DNA of 64,000 bases, taken from positions 175,208,445 to 175,272,444 of the forward strand of contig OY998176.1 in assembly GCA_963921935.1 (NCBI GenBank). Reading direction: 5' to 3'. Both the position numbers and the translations under genes were made by a program. Each line of letters starts with the position of its first letter. Position 1 is the stretch's first letter. The notes beneath the pieces are model-generated. The model saw only the letters and a program-made list of their open reading frames with translations. It had not been told where the DNA came from and ran no database searches. The stretch comes from Galeruca laticollis. Lineage: Eukaryota > Arthropoda > Insecta > Coleoptera > Chrysomelidae. Positions 46,501-57,715 of this stretch are shown here, piece by piece.

Positions 46501-46717
46501 TTTCCATATGAATACAATCCATAATTAAAATTTGAAGTGGCTATTTTCTTAAGTCCTTGGATGGAAGTTAATAGTAGCGCCATTTTAGCTAATAATAGAG
46601 CTTTGCCCCCTAGGATGGCTAAAAATTGGAATCCCATTGGAATCACTATGAAAGATGCTGCAATCAGGCCAAACATGAGGAGCTGAGAAAACATATTTTG
46701 TCTTCGACGATGTCGAC
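43515..46717 (-). CDS. Osiris-family protein, last two exons (host gene, 5' part outside)
   Basis: Exon 46717-46487 starts after a TTTTTCAG acceptor and ends at GTAAGA; it joins in phase to exon 43624-43515 (acceptor TTTTCAG), giving ...NYGLYSYGNHGNPWHYDRQ. The first exon holds a basic cluster (GRHRRRQN) and the long hydrophobic DUF1676 segment (FGLIAASFIVIPMGFQFLAI, then GGKALLLAKMALLLTSIQGL), the signature of Osiris proteins. The last exon is hydrophilic (WPFEGPEGYEKQNIGEEY, DLLHPRNNNLQ) and ends at TAA 43515-43517. Osiris proteins are insect secretory or membrane proteins tied to cuticle formation. The N-terminal exons with signal peptide and Cys pair are not found; they lie right of 46720, beyond or within a region filled by Gypsy-3. 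No stop or shift in these exons, so the gene is likely functional. Reading past the GTAAGA donor would give an alternative tail ending at 46350. Confidence 0.8.
43625..46486 (-). other. Osiris intron (2.86 kb) with mariner-like debris
   Basis: Donor and acceptor match consensus and phase. The DNA inside is AT-rich with no complete gene; one possible mariner fragment lies at 45285-45420. AGGGTGTATTAGAATTGGGC near 43388, just outside, may be another element end. Confidence 0.6.
45270..45460 (+). pseudogene. Possible mariner transposase C-terminal fragment
   Basis: Frame at 45291 reads KKFCPNQEVIAYFEVKSVSK, then KGIGSF, resembling the mariner C-terminal pattern (F.s.eEVi...e.YF..k..S....GI..L). 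Only this short block is recognisable and stops follow. Confidence 0.35.
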
Positions 46718-46902
46718 CTGAAAAATTAAAAGGTTTCAATAAATGTTTCATGTATTATAACGATTTTCAATAATTTTTCATGCTGTTATCTTAACTAAAA
46801 TTTCCAATAGATTATAGCTTAACTGACTCTGCCTAATAAGATATCTAAAAGTTAAAAATTTGGTGGGAGCGCACTAATTTCAGTGACATTTCAACTATTA
46901 TT

Positions 46903-47213
46903 TGTGATTGTTTGCATAGATGCATTTTTAAGAAAGTCAATTGTTTGTTGGGAGCCGCAATCTAGAAAATTCGGGAATCCAAATGTTCCGGAAAAACTTT
47001 TTAATACATAAGCAACTACCTGCGAACCGTGAGTTCAGTCTACATTTTAATCAAGGCGTAAGCAGAACAGTGAACTCTATTTAATAGGGAATAGTGTATT
47101 TATATAAATCTTAAATTAAGTATGTTCATACATTAAGTATATGTGAATACTTAAGTGTAAATTTCGTATATACCGTGCGTATAAATTTATCCCACCCGTT
47201 GTGCTTACACATT
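46903..47213 (+). repeat. Gypsy-3 5' LTR
   Basis: Starts TGTGATTGTTT; ends near CTTACACA. The primer-binding site candidate TGGTGTCGGGTGTGGGAT follows at 47218. Confidence 0.75.
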
Positions 47214-47239
47214 ACATTGGTGTCGGGTGTGGGATAATA

Positions 47240-48430
47240 TGAATAAGTAGTTACCTAAACATAGCCAAGAGCCTGAGTGGCCTGAAAATGGCGGAGTTAA
47301 AAGCTGAATTGGAAAATCGCGAGCTGGACACGTCCGGAAAAAAGATTAAATTAGTGAATAGACTTAAAATGGCTCTGTAAAGTGGCGGCTTGGATCCAGA
47401 ATCATTTTTATTCATATGCGAAGATTCTACCTTAATCTCGTCAATTTCTCCAAATGTGAAGAACGATACTTTTGTTGTGAAGAACGACATTTCTGCTATG
47501 AAGAACGATATTTCCGCCGATATCTTATCAATGAAATTGCCGCTGACGACGTAAATAAAAGTTCATCTCTAAAATCGGATATTGAGAATAAGGTAACAGG
47601 GATGGACGAGAAAATGGAGAATATGATGACAACGATGGACGAGAAAATGGAGAATAAGATGACAACGATAACGATGGATGAGAAAATCAAGAAATTAGAG
47701 AGATGGTAGATTCAATAACTCAAGAACTCGAGACACGCCAGCAGAAGAAAAGAAGATTGAACAATTAAACCCTGCAACCCAGAAACACACCCCAAGATAG
47801 AAGATATTGGCAGTTTTGCCCGAGTCAAGGTCCCAACGGTCGACTGTCAGACGTCATGGACCAATTATATATAACAGATTGAAGCAGCTGCTAGCGGGAA
47901 TAACTGGTTCAATAGGGAGAAGGCAGTGAACTTAGCCATCGCATTTCGATGAGATAGCTTAGATGTACTTCTGACGATACAGCTTGAAGAAACGGATGAC
48001 TTCGAGCAGCTGAAGAGGAGGTGAGATTTCCGATATGGTTACAAACAACTAGAATACCACCAATCCCAGCTGAAGAACCGAAGGCGGAAACGTAACTAAA
48101 CCCTTCAATACGATGAACTGGATATGGCCCGGCTAGTTTCATTTGCATGAGCATCAGAGAATATGATGGAATGTTTGGGCATTCAGGCCTTTATTGGCGG
48201 CTTATGTCACCACGATATGGAGAGGACGTTTCGATTAGCCTAGCACAAAACTATGGAAGATGTATTGACCGCTGTTCTTGGATAAGATGCAGTCACGAAG
48301 GCCTCGGAATACAACAAAGGTAGGACCATGCAAGAAGAAGGTGACGACGACAGACTTAACCAGATCGCCAACTTTATAAAGAGTATGGTAAACAAGAAGC
48401 CGAAGGAACTCAGATTCTTGAATTATGACT
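47240..48430 (+). pseudogene. Gypsy-3 gag with N-terminal SAP domain
   Basis: Frames near 47268-47380 read SLSGLKMAELKAELENRELD and KKIKLVNRLKMAL, a clear SAP (DNA-binding helix-extension-helix) domain. An internal Met/Glu/Lys-rich repeat follows (MDEKMEN at least three times, 47600-47690). Then capsid-like KVPTVDCQTSWTNYI, AASGNNWFNREKAVNLAIAF and LLTIQLEETDDFEQLKRR (47830-48020). Broken by many stops and shifts. Confidence 0.75.
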
Positions 48431-48789
48431 AGCAAGGGTATGTACGCAGTTCGTGTGAGCGCCCCAGGACTCCTGCAACCCAAAAGCCTCAGTCACAGGG
48501 AAAAGTAGACAGGGGCGAACATCGAGTTGGTCTGAGTCACCGAAATGACGACTACCTGACTGGACGGTCATGCCCAGCAGACTATTCGTACTGAAACAGG
48601 GTGAAATATAAGGAAGATGTAGTTTTAAGAGCTACAGTAGTCGTCGAAGAATGGTCTCCTACCAGGATCAGAGAAAATCAGGAGAATGATTCTCACATGA
48701 AGATGATCCGTCAATGGAAGGAGTAAAATCGGCAACCTACCTGTCAAGAAGTGTCAAGATTTTCACCGACACTCAAGGCATATTTGGCT

Positions 48790-49580
48790 CAGTAGGACTC
48801 CATTATCCGTGAAGAAATCCTGTTGAATAGAATCCATGAAAATGATTATGGTTCCGAGAAGAGAAGACAGCTAGTTATCCCGAGAACTAGAGTTGCTAAG
48901 GTACTGAGGAAGTTATACGACAGTCCATCTGACGCTCATCTGGGAGTGAATAAAACCCTAGTCCGTGAAATATTTTATTGGATGAATACCACCAACGATG
49001 TGAAGGACTGGAGTAAGAAATGTACGACTTGTGCTACGAGTAATGGACCACATAGTAAGAGAAAGGCACCCATGAAAGAATATAATGTTGGAAGCGCTTT
49101 CGAAAGGATTGCTTTAGATAACGCTGGACCATTTCCAACAACAAAAAATTGTGGTAAATAAATTCTGGTTGTGATGGATTATTTCACAAAGTAGGTAGAA
49201 ATTTACGCGATCCCGAATCAAGAGGCCACAACTGTCTTGGATGCATTGGTGAAAGAATTTATCAGCCGATATGAAGTGCCCTTGAAAGTACTCAGTGATC
49301 TAGGGAGAAATTTCGAGAACCAGGTACCTATTCCAGGAAATTTGTGATAAGCTGAGAATGAGAAAGACCAGGACAACTGCGTTGCATCCACAGTCAGATG
49401 GCATGGTCAAGAGAATGAACTGGACCATTGGAAAATATCTGTCCAAAATAGTTTTCAGCCACCAGAAAGACTTGGATAAGTATCTCTCCCTATTTGCTTT
49501 GGCGTATCGATTTGTCATTAATCAGTCCACGGGTGAAACACCGTGGAGGAGCATGCCACGAAATCACACACTGTTGTGGT
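48790..49580 (+). pseudogene. Gypsy-3 integrase region
   Basis: Zinc domain LYDSPSDAHLGVNKTLVREI...CTTCATSNG (48920-49045), then the core FERIALDNAGPFPTTKNCGK (catalytic Asp; usual context is D..GP.P), VVMDYFTK, FISRYEVPLKVLSDLGRNFE (second Asp; usually SDQG), and after shifts TTALHPQSDGMVKRMNWTIG (Glu position has Val-Lys where VER is usual). Ends abruptly near 49585. RT and RNase H are absent between gag and integrase. Confidence 0.85.
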
Positions 49581-49619
49581 CTGAATTTAGAATAAAATTC
49601 TTACTCACATTATTTCTTG

Positions 49620-50870
49620 AATACATTCTTTAATTTGAGAATAATTAGACAAATTTTAAATTGGTATTTTAATAAATCCCAGTGGACAATAAAAATAACA
49701 TTGCACATTAATTTCCTGAAGGTAATTATGGTTCGTCTTAATTGTTCTTCTCAATATGCATTCTTTAATTGACTGTTATGGACTACTTAATATTTTGGGT
49801 CACTCTGTACAGCGAATAAATCTAAAAATGCTTCGGTGATCGGTAAAACTGGTACCCCTTCTACACAGCTGGTATTAATCTCCGACTCACCGAAATTGCT
49901 TCGCTACAAGAACGGTCTTGCTTTTTCACAACATGTATAATTATTTATCAACGCGGCAATAAGGAGAATGTAGAAAATTTGGACGTACTTCGTTTGTTTC
50001 TCCATTGTGCTTGAGAAATACTTGTTTACCAACTGGAATAATTTGAAGCTAAGATTTTAATAGTTTTTATTAACGGACTTTTAGATATTCCGAATTTTAA
50101 AAACTTTTGATATGGTTTGTATCATTGGTTTTGAAGCAATCTTTTCTTTGGAAACGACGAGAAGGAAGGTGTGTATTCTATGGTTTGCAGAACGAAAAGG
50201 GTTCGGTGTTTTGTACGAGTTATTTTATTGGTTTCATTCTCATTTACCCTAATTAGGGGATAGAATTGCACAAATTGTTTGGAAATCCGACTATTTTGAG
50301 GAAGCAATTAGTTTGGAAGTCGATTTTCCGCCGTTAAGGGATATTATTTTGCACTGGAACCACGATTCACTAAGATCGAATCAACTTTCTATCAACACGT
50401 GCAAGAATTCGCCATTTTGTAAGCCTATTGGTGCAGGCGTTTGATTGATTAATTCCACGTGGCTAGATATGGGAGTTTTGAGAACCCTCATAGATAAATT
50501 GAGGTGAGTTATTTTTAGTTTTCAGAAATTACAACTTTGTAGATGGTGAGATTGATTATTTTCTCTCCTTGTTGTAGGGTTTTTATTTTTGGTTTCCTAC
50601 TTCTATGTTATCTATTCCCGTCTATTTTTGGATTCATTTTGGAGCCTCTTGATTATCGAGATTGGATTTTTTACTCGATTTCACACCTGGTTCGACCTGC
50701 TATATACTAGCAGAAATTATTCTCGGCCGACACAATCCCTGAAGATCTACCAGATATCTACTGCCGATTGTGACTTCGTGGACGTTTGGCTGCTGGAACC
50801 CAAAACGTACCATCCAGCTAAGTAATACAGAGAATTTAGTTTTGCTGAATCACCTCTCAATATAGTTATT
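49620..50870. other. No gene recognised inside Gypsy-3
   Basis: AT-rich with a few splice-like motifs and a 78-codon open frame at 50589-50825 (plus) that I do not recognise. Probably another decayed insertion. Confidence 0.35.
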
Positions 50871-50880
50871 TTCCAAACAA

Positions 50881-51611
50881 GTGCGGAAAGTGATACTTTC
50901 CCGCACGCGACTGCCGTTGACCCGAACGACGCGAAACGGAGTTCAGGCAAGCAGTCAAGGGAAAAGACACTTTACGCATGACACATTATTTTTTCTACGA
51001 CCGCATAAAGATCCAAAAAGCACATTGAAAATACGCCAAAAAAACCTCCTCTCTCACGCTATTCACTCCTTTTTCCTTACACCAGTTTAAAAATCGGTTG
51101 TGTTGCTGTTCGTATCTTTCTCGTGATTTACTTGGTAACAGGTCTGAATTTACCTCATCTGCAGCCTTTAATATTGCTTCTGGGAGCTCTTCGTCTGACG
51201 AATCCATTAAAATATTGCTTTTATTGGAAATAATTTGAAAAATGCCATAATCGGACATTTCGACAACACTTCGACTTGAAACTTTGACGTCTTGATGACA
51301 ACTTGGTTGCCATTACAAATCTTTGGTTACCACACCAAACCACTTGACTCAGCTTAGTTTGAATGTTATGTGGATTGATTTTGAGAAATGTGTAGGGTAG
51401 ATATATAAAAGTATCGCAATTTCTTCATTCCAATGAATGAAAAGTAGTCTGAGTTAGATTGGATATTAAAACTTATATTAGTTTTAATAGTAATATACAG
51501 GTAAAATCAATGGAATGTACATTTAATAACGATAAATTGACATGTTTTACTTCCCCGCACCAGTGTGGGAAAGTGACACTTTCTAAACTAAAATGAGTGC
51601 GGGAAAGTATG
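50881..51611 (-). mobile_element. Crypton-like tyrosine-recombinase element, internally deleted
   Basis: On the minus strand from 51258 (or ATG 51207) the frame reads MDSSDEELPEAILKAADEVN, LLPSKSRERYEQQHNRFLNW and VNSVREEVFLAYFQ, the N-terminal core-binding (SAM-like) region seen in insect Crypton-type tyrosine recombinase proteins. After AYFQ the match ends and a stop follows 8 codons later, so the catalytic domain is missing. The segment is bounded by similar near-palindromes: GTGCGGAAAGTGATACTTTC at 50881-50900 (continuing CCGCAC) and GTGTGGGAAAGTGACACTTT at 51563-51582 with GTGCGGGAAAGTATG at 51597. This looks like a non-autonomous derivative. Confidence 0.5.
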
Positions 51612-52630
51612 TAAAAACGCACGGTCGTTGAAAAAAGACCTATATTATCGTTTTATGATTCTCATTATCACTCGTGATTATTAAGTGATTTTATATTAGT
51701 TATATCTACTAATATTAATTTATATGCTAGTACAATTGAACATTTGCGGCTTGATTTGGGCTGGAATCCCATACCAAACCATTGATATGTGTGGTATTTA
51801 CAATGTTTTAGATAATTATTTGGCTTGTGATACTTATAGATACAGGGTATATACATGTAAAGCTCGTATGATCATACCACGTTATAACTCCTACTAAATC
51901 GATTACTCTTTTGTTTTATACCTATGATATTTTCGTATTGGTAAATGATATTTGACTTATTTTCTTTTGTGTTGCTTGTAATTTGTGTTGCGTATTGCCG
52001 ATTTTCTTATTCGCAATAAACGATTGGCCTGTATTAGTTGCACTATTTATTTATTTATACGTTAGTTGTGTACATATATTTTTCCGCGTTTTGGCTACTT
52101 CTATAACGTTTTTCACGATTGCCTTCAGCATTATAGTTTCTAAAATTCGGTAGCGCCTATTCACGGATTTTATTTAAGTATATGACCAAGGAAAGAGAAT
52201 CTCATATTATTCCCTGATATATTGTTCTTAATTATTTTTCTCCAGATATAGTTTAATCACTGTAATTATTTTATATAGCACGGGTAATCATCGGCGATAA
52301 CGCCTTATATAAGCAGCGATTATTTATTTATTTTTGTACTCCAGTATTTCTCAAAAGGAACAAGTTTTATATTTTCTGTGACTATGAATAACAAGTATAC
52401 CTACGATATTATTCAGATAGTTTATTTCAGTATACTGTGAAAATTATATTTTAGTAATAATTTGTAGTCTTTGATAATTTTGTCACCTCATATTTTCTCT
52501 CAAGAACACTAGTAACAATCGACTTTTTGGGTAAAGGTTAATTACATAATGGTTAATACATCCACTGGTAACCATACCTAACCTAACACTGGTGCAGACC
52601 CTTTTCAAAAAGATATCTGAAAGGACTAGT
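51612..52630. other. AT-rich stretch, no gene recognised
   Basis: No ORF of note and no repeat boundary that I can place; lies between the recombinase fragment and the second Gypsy-3 LTR. Confidence 0.35.
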
Positions 52631-52633
52631 TTT

Positions 52634-52946
52634 TGTGATTGTTTTTATGGATGCATTTCTAAGAATGTCGATTGTTTGTTGGGAGCCGCAATCTAGAAAT
52701 TTCCGATGTTCAAATATTACATAAAAACGTTTTAATATATAAGGAACTACTTGCAAACCGTGAGTTTAGTTTACATTTTAATCAAGTCGTAAGCAGAACA
52801 GTGAACTTTGTTCAATAGTAAACAGTGTATTTATATGAATTACAAATTAAGTGTGTACATAAATTAAGTATAAGTCCATAGTTAAGTGTATAAATGAATT
52901 ACGTAAGTAGATATACCGTGTGTATAAATTCATCCCGCCCGTTGCT
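52634..52946 (+). repeat. Gypsy-3 3' LTR
   Basis: Matches 46903-47213 with many substitutions. It loses similarity after CCCGTTGCT. Confidence 0.75.
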
Positions 52947-52949
52947 TTA

Positions 52950-54230
52950 AAAACTATTTACATGAATAAGAAAAACTTAAAATAATATTGAAGAATTTAG
53001 TGCAATTTTTTTCCTGTAACTAAATTAGCAACACGATTGTGTGAACACTAAAGCGTAAAAATACGGACATATTCGAGAGGGCACAACCCAGAGAGGAACA
53101 ATGTTGACGTTATTAGCAGAAAGAAAGGCGTATTCTCATCAAGAATTGTACATTGTTTGTCTAATAGGTAGTGAAAGTAATACATTTCCATGAGTGAGCT
53201 TTTACTACGAATTGCATATAGTATTTTTTCGGAAGTTGCTATCAACATTATCATACATCGAGGAATTTTCACGTTTCATGGACTATTGCCAAGAGAAACA
53301 GACGATCTTCCGATCTGATAATGTTATGATCAAATTATATACTTCATGCTGAGAGCTGCACTTAGTACACAACAAGATAATATTAATATCACAAGATATT
53401 CGAAATTATCTGCTTTCTTGAAAGTTACAACTAAAAACCAAAGAAGCCAAAAGTGACGGACGGAATGACTTTTCACGCCTATCTTTAATAATTGTACAAA
53501 CTGGAACATAACTATAAATATACAAAAAAATGAACGTTCTATAATATACCGTATCGAAAAAAATATATCTTGATTGTAGACTGAAATCCGGAAGAGTAAC
53601 AAGGAACGACATAATCGAGAGAGACGGAATGCTGTACACCCCTCCTGTTACCCCACTCACTTCGTCAGTTACAGCGGGGCATTTCAAGAAACCTGAATCA
53701 CACCACTAAGAATCATTAATAGATTGGGAGCGATGACATAAAATACTAGTCATTCTAAAATTATACAGTATGGAAATAATGAACCACAAAATAAATAATA
53801 ACTAAGCTAATAGACACATAGTAACCGAGCACATGCATATTATTGGAAACGAAAAAAACAATACAACGAATTGAAAAAAAAAGTTCAGCGGCTACCTTTG
53901 TAAGAAGGTTAATAAATAGCAATTGTCAAACTTGATGGCACATGAATTAAAATTTAAAGTTTCAAATAGTTTTGTATCTATTTATGAAACATGAGTTAAG
54001 AAAAAATGGTAAGATCGTTGTTCGTTTCTGGTCAAATGTAGGTAAATGAGAATTAAGGAACGACAATATACGAAAATAGAATTATTGAGATAGCAGAGGA
54101 ACGAAAATTAAGCTATATGAGAAATGAAGATTGGTTCAATAAAAAAATTATTTTAAATTAACACCTTCGAGTGTGAAGTATCAGAAGTTGTACCATTGTT
54201 GATTGTTTGTTTTAAAAATACAATAAATAT
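52950..54230. other. No gene recognised
   Basis: Three overlapping minus-strand frames (53048-53272, 53330-53602, 53406-53687) carry no known motif. The Osiris 5' exons were looked for here and not found. Confidence 0.35.
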
Positions 54231-54234
54231 ATTT

Positions 54235-54720
54235 TTGAGTGAATGAAAACGACGAATACTCAGTGTGTTTTAGTTTATTACTTTCAGGCTAAGCGCTTCC
54301 GGCTGTTAAGCCATTATCAAAGCAGTCGTCATTTAAAAAAGTAGTTGTCAAAGCCATCAAGTTGATCAAAAACAATACTCAAGATAGAATCATCGTTATG
54401 ATTGAGTCATTGGAACAAAACATTAAAATACCCTATTGTAAGGGTGTAAAATTATAATTCACATGATTCAATTTCGAGTGAATTTACATCATTTGAATTA
54501 TAATTTTACACCCTTACAATAGGGTATTTTAATGTTTTGTTCCAATGACTCAATCATAACGATGTTTCTATCTTGAGTATTGTTTTTGATCAACTTGATG
54601 GCTTTGACAACTACTTTTTTAAATGACGACGGCTTTGATAATGGCTTAACAGCCGAAAGCGCTTAGCCTGAAAGTAATAAACTAATACACACTGAGTATT
54701 CGTCGTTTTCATTCACTCAA
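54235..54720. repeat. 486-bp palindrome: 227-bp arms, 32-bp loop
   Basis: 54235-54461 and 54494-54720 are reverse complements with about four mismatches and no indels. Each arm carries ATAATGGCTTAACAGCCGAA and AGCGCTTAGCCTGAAAGTAA (as read on the plus strand of the right arm), a phrase that resembles the terminal regions of Penelope-like elements, where ...GATGG...GCCGAAA... derives from the hammerhead motif. The hammerhead core is not intact here (TTGATAA for CTGANGA, no GUC). No protein is encoded. Confidence 0.9.
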
Positions 54721-55139
54721 TTTACATCTAGTGTGTACACCATATCCACAGGCATTTCCAAATATATTTTTGTTCTAGAAATAAATAATCAAAAATATCT
54801 GTATGTAATTTCAGCAAAATACTGTATTTATAATCACTTCATCCGTAGATTTCTTATTTGAAATATTACATAGAAAGATCATGTATCTATATCGAACAGA
54901 AAATTTCCAAGTTGTATGAAAAAGGGCCTAGTTTCCAATAGTCAACTAATTATCGTTAATTCTCACGCTGAGAATAGTAATTTCAGTACTTAGAAATCAG
55001 ATTAGGTATAAAAATAGCTTAGTCATTGAAATATTTTCATATTTTTTAAGAAACAATATTTGTTACAGTATATCAGAACTACAAATTACTTTTTCTAATA
55101 TTTATTAACTCAACAAACACTAAATAAAGTTATATAAAA

Positions 55140-56000
55140 TATAAATCATTATTCACTCAGAATCTGCCTCACCGTGGCCATAGAGAACTAAACGATTATT
55201 GGTTCTATAAGATCATCCACAATCCAATACAACTTGAACATTTTATTTTCTCCTTTGATGATATATGCAACACAATTTTGCAAGTGAATGGTTGTAACAT
55301 TTTACAAGGCTTGCAATTGCAGCTACTTCACATACTTTAAAAGCAATATTTTTGATTGCCACTTAATTTTTTACTTGAGCCCAAATCAATTCTATATGGT
55401 TCAAGTCACAATGATATGGTGGCAGCCTAAATACAATTTTATTATTTTGTTGTGCCATTTTAATGGTAACATATGAATTAAACTTATCATTATGCTGTTT
55501 TATAATATAATATAAATTCATATCGAACCATACTCATATCAAATTCAACATTCTTGGAAAGTAACCATTTTTGCCTATCTTTGGTTTAAGAAGATGTTGT
55601 GGGAACCTTTTCTACCCTACGACTGTGGTAAGGTGTGTAGTCCATTACAATTAAACCATCTCCATTTTTTTATAAATTCAGAAACTCAGTTTTCAGATAC
55701 CAATCCCTTTAAATCCTCATGCTAATCTCCAGTTTTCTTTATTTCAAGTATTAGCAATGCAGCTTTGACAAATCCATGCTCAGATTCCGCACGAAGGATT
55801 ATTAAACGTTATCGACATGATGTAATAGCAGTATATTAGTTATGTTGACCACTTGATAAGTTTAGTTTCTGTATATTGTGCATTGTTTTTCGATAATCAT
55901 TATTTGAATTAAATGATTGTAGAACCACTGTGCAGTACAATAGTGAGTATTCAATGTACTTGTATAGAAAAATAAATGATAAGAGCAAAGCATTAATTAG
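55140..56000 (-). pseudogene. DDE transposase remnant (Tc1/IS630-like)
   Basis: Minus-strand frames read DGLIVMDYTPYHSRRVEKVP (about 55660-55600; usual MDNA.YHS, with the catalytic Asp kept), DRQKWLLSKNVEF, then LRLPPYHCDLNPIELIWAQV (about 55430-55370, third catalytic Asp or Glu region) and KVCEVAAI. The set matches a transposase family widespread in aphids and other invertebrates. Frames shift between blocks and stops are frequent. Confidence 0.8.
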
Positions 56001-56613
56001 CGAATATTTCCGACTTTGTTCTTGATATTTGCTTTGAAAAATTGGATATTATTTATTTTCCTACTATTTGATATCTATAACATTGATAAATCTATGAACC
56101 TTTATAGCAAATTTGAAGTCTCAAAATTATTGTACTCTATTATCAGAAATAATATACATACACATGTCTTGTTATTTCTGCCAAAATGATCATTTAGAAA
56201 CTCATATCAGTTAATTTCACTATTAGAACTTTATAAAAAGTATTGACATATGATAATCAGAATATAATTGATTTTAAAAGTTAGAAAGGAACACAGTTAT
56301 ATTCCACTGTTTTGAGTTTTCACTTCTGCCAACAGTCTTTGTAACTGACTATTAAATGTTTTCTTTTTCCACGCAGGGGCAAGTTTTTGGTGATGTTTCT
56401 TAGAAGTGCGTTGACAAGCATCTCATCCGCAGTGAAGCAGTGCAACTAATATTCTTGTCGAAGATGTCATATTAACTAAGAATAATATATTGAATAACAC
56501 CGAAAACCCTATAGATATGCCTAGAAATAATTCGTTGAGGCCCTGCCACAATCGTTAAACTTACCCACCTAATTTTTTATTCTTCATTTGTTTTTCATGG
56601 AAATATAACGGCT

Positions 56614-56790
56614 GAAATTTCTCCAAAAATTTGTATATCTGGATTTATAGGACCCGTTGTACTGGCACTGGTGGTTTGAAAATCAATAGGGTTCATCTAT
56701 AAGATGACTTGAGCAATATTCAATCATGAAATTGGTCACTTGGTTACACCCCGAGAGCTATATCGTGCTAACAAAGCGAAATTTCTCCAC
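56614..56790 (+). repeat. Satellite-like monomer (~164 bp)
   Basis: GAAATTTCTCC occurs at 56614 and again at 56778, delimiting one monomer. Similar, in opposite orientation, to 31540-31765; and to 63605-63745 in the same orientation. Confidence 0.75.
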
Positions 56791-57527
56791 AAAATGACCA
56801 TAAATGTGGTGGATATTTTTTTTTAATTTTAAATCACGGCTTCCCTTCCAAATTTCATTTTTAAGAGTTTATAATATTGTTTTTTATAGTTATATTTTTG
56901 TTATAGAATCTTATGATCTATGAGGTGTAACTTAAATAACACTTTAATCTCCCAAAGTTCTTATTGAAAACGATTGGCAGCACTGAAAATGTCCTATCCG
57001 TTCCTTTCCCCAGTGGCAACTCCTGCACTTTAACACTGGCAAGTTTATATTAAAATGTATTCAATAAAATCAATATATTTTCTTTCATTTTTGTTGAAGC
57101 ATTATCTTTCTAAAATTACTATTTTGCCAACCACAATGTTAAATCTTAACTATTTTTTATTTTAATTAAAGCTTTCCCCACAGTCATCTCCGTCTCCTTT
57201 GTTCGTAGTGCTGCGAATTGACAGCTGATGGCACTATCAGTAATAGCGAAGTGTCAGGTTGGTTATTTATTAGTCGTTGTTTACAAAACACACGTGTCGT
57301 TTGTGAGAAAAAAAGCGAATTGTAAGGAAACAGCCGAAAAAGCTCAAAAGGTATGTTTTTTTAATATTCAGTCGGTCGTCTCTATCCCTTTGCTAAATGT
57401 GGTTAAATGTACTTATTAAACATGCTTTTGGTTTTAAATAGTAACCTCAGATGAACAGGGACAAAACAAATAGGTATGGAATAGCAAAGATAACTCCAAT
57501 TTTATAATAATATAGAGATATCTAAAA

Positions 57528-57600
57528 CGTGTCGTCTCCGTCCCTTTTTGCCAAAAAATTTGAGGGAACGGAAACGACACAAAGGGACGGAGAGGATACT
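57528..57600. promoter_or_regulatory. Cluster of CTCCGTCCC motifs, three in 70 bp, partly palindromic
   Basis: GTGTCGTCTCCGTCCCTTTT at 57526-57545, GAGGGAACGGAAACGACAC at 57554-57572 (reverse copy) and AAGGGACGGAGAGGA at 57577-57591 (reverse copy). The first two form a hairpin with an AT loop. It lies within the presumed intron, just upstream of the transposase ATG. Confidence 0.6.
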
Positions 57601-57715
57601 TATTTAATTAAGTTATTTTCATATGTAAATTTTATACTTTTCCATACCGTTTTTAATAAAAATGTTTAGAAAATGTATCTACTGGATGAAAAATGTTTCA
57701 TTTAGAAAATGAAAG

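Larger units (their letters stand above)
46903..52946 (+). mobile_element. Gypsy-3: Ty3/Gypsy element with SAP-domain gag, interrupted
   Basis: LTR-like repeats at 46903 to about 47213 and 52634 to about 52946 share GATGCATTT, TTGTTTGTTGGGAGCCGCAA, AGCAGAACAGTGAACT and ATAAATT.ATCCC.CCCGTTG. Between them lie a gag and an integrase region but no RT, then about 3 kb of other DNA. Strongly diverged LTRs make it old. It sits on the 5' side of the Osiris exons, presumably in an intron. Confidence 0.8.

Noticed and set aside
54570..54690. Functional hammerhead ribozyme in the palindrome arms
   Set aside because: The phrase TGATAATGGC...GCCGAAA resembles one, but the CTGANGA core is altered and no GUC cleavage context follows.
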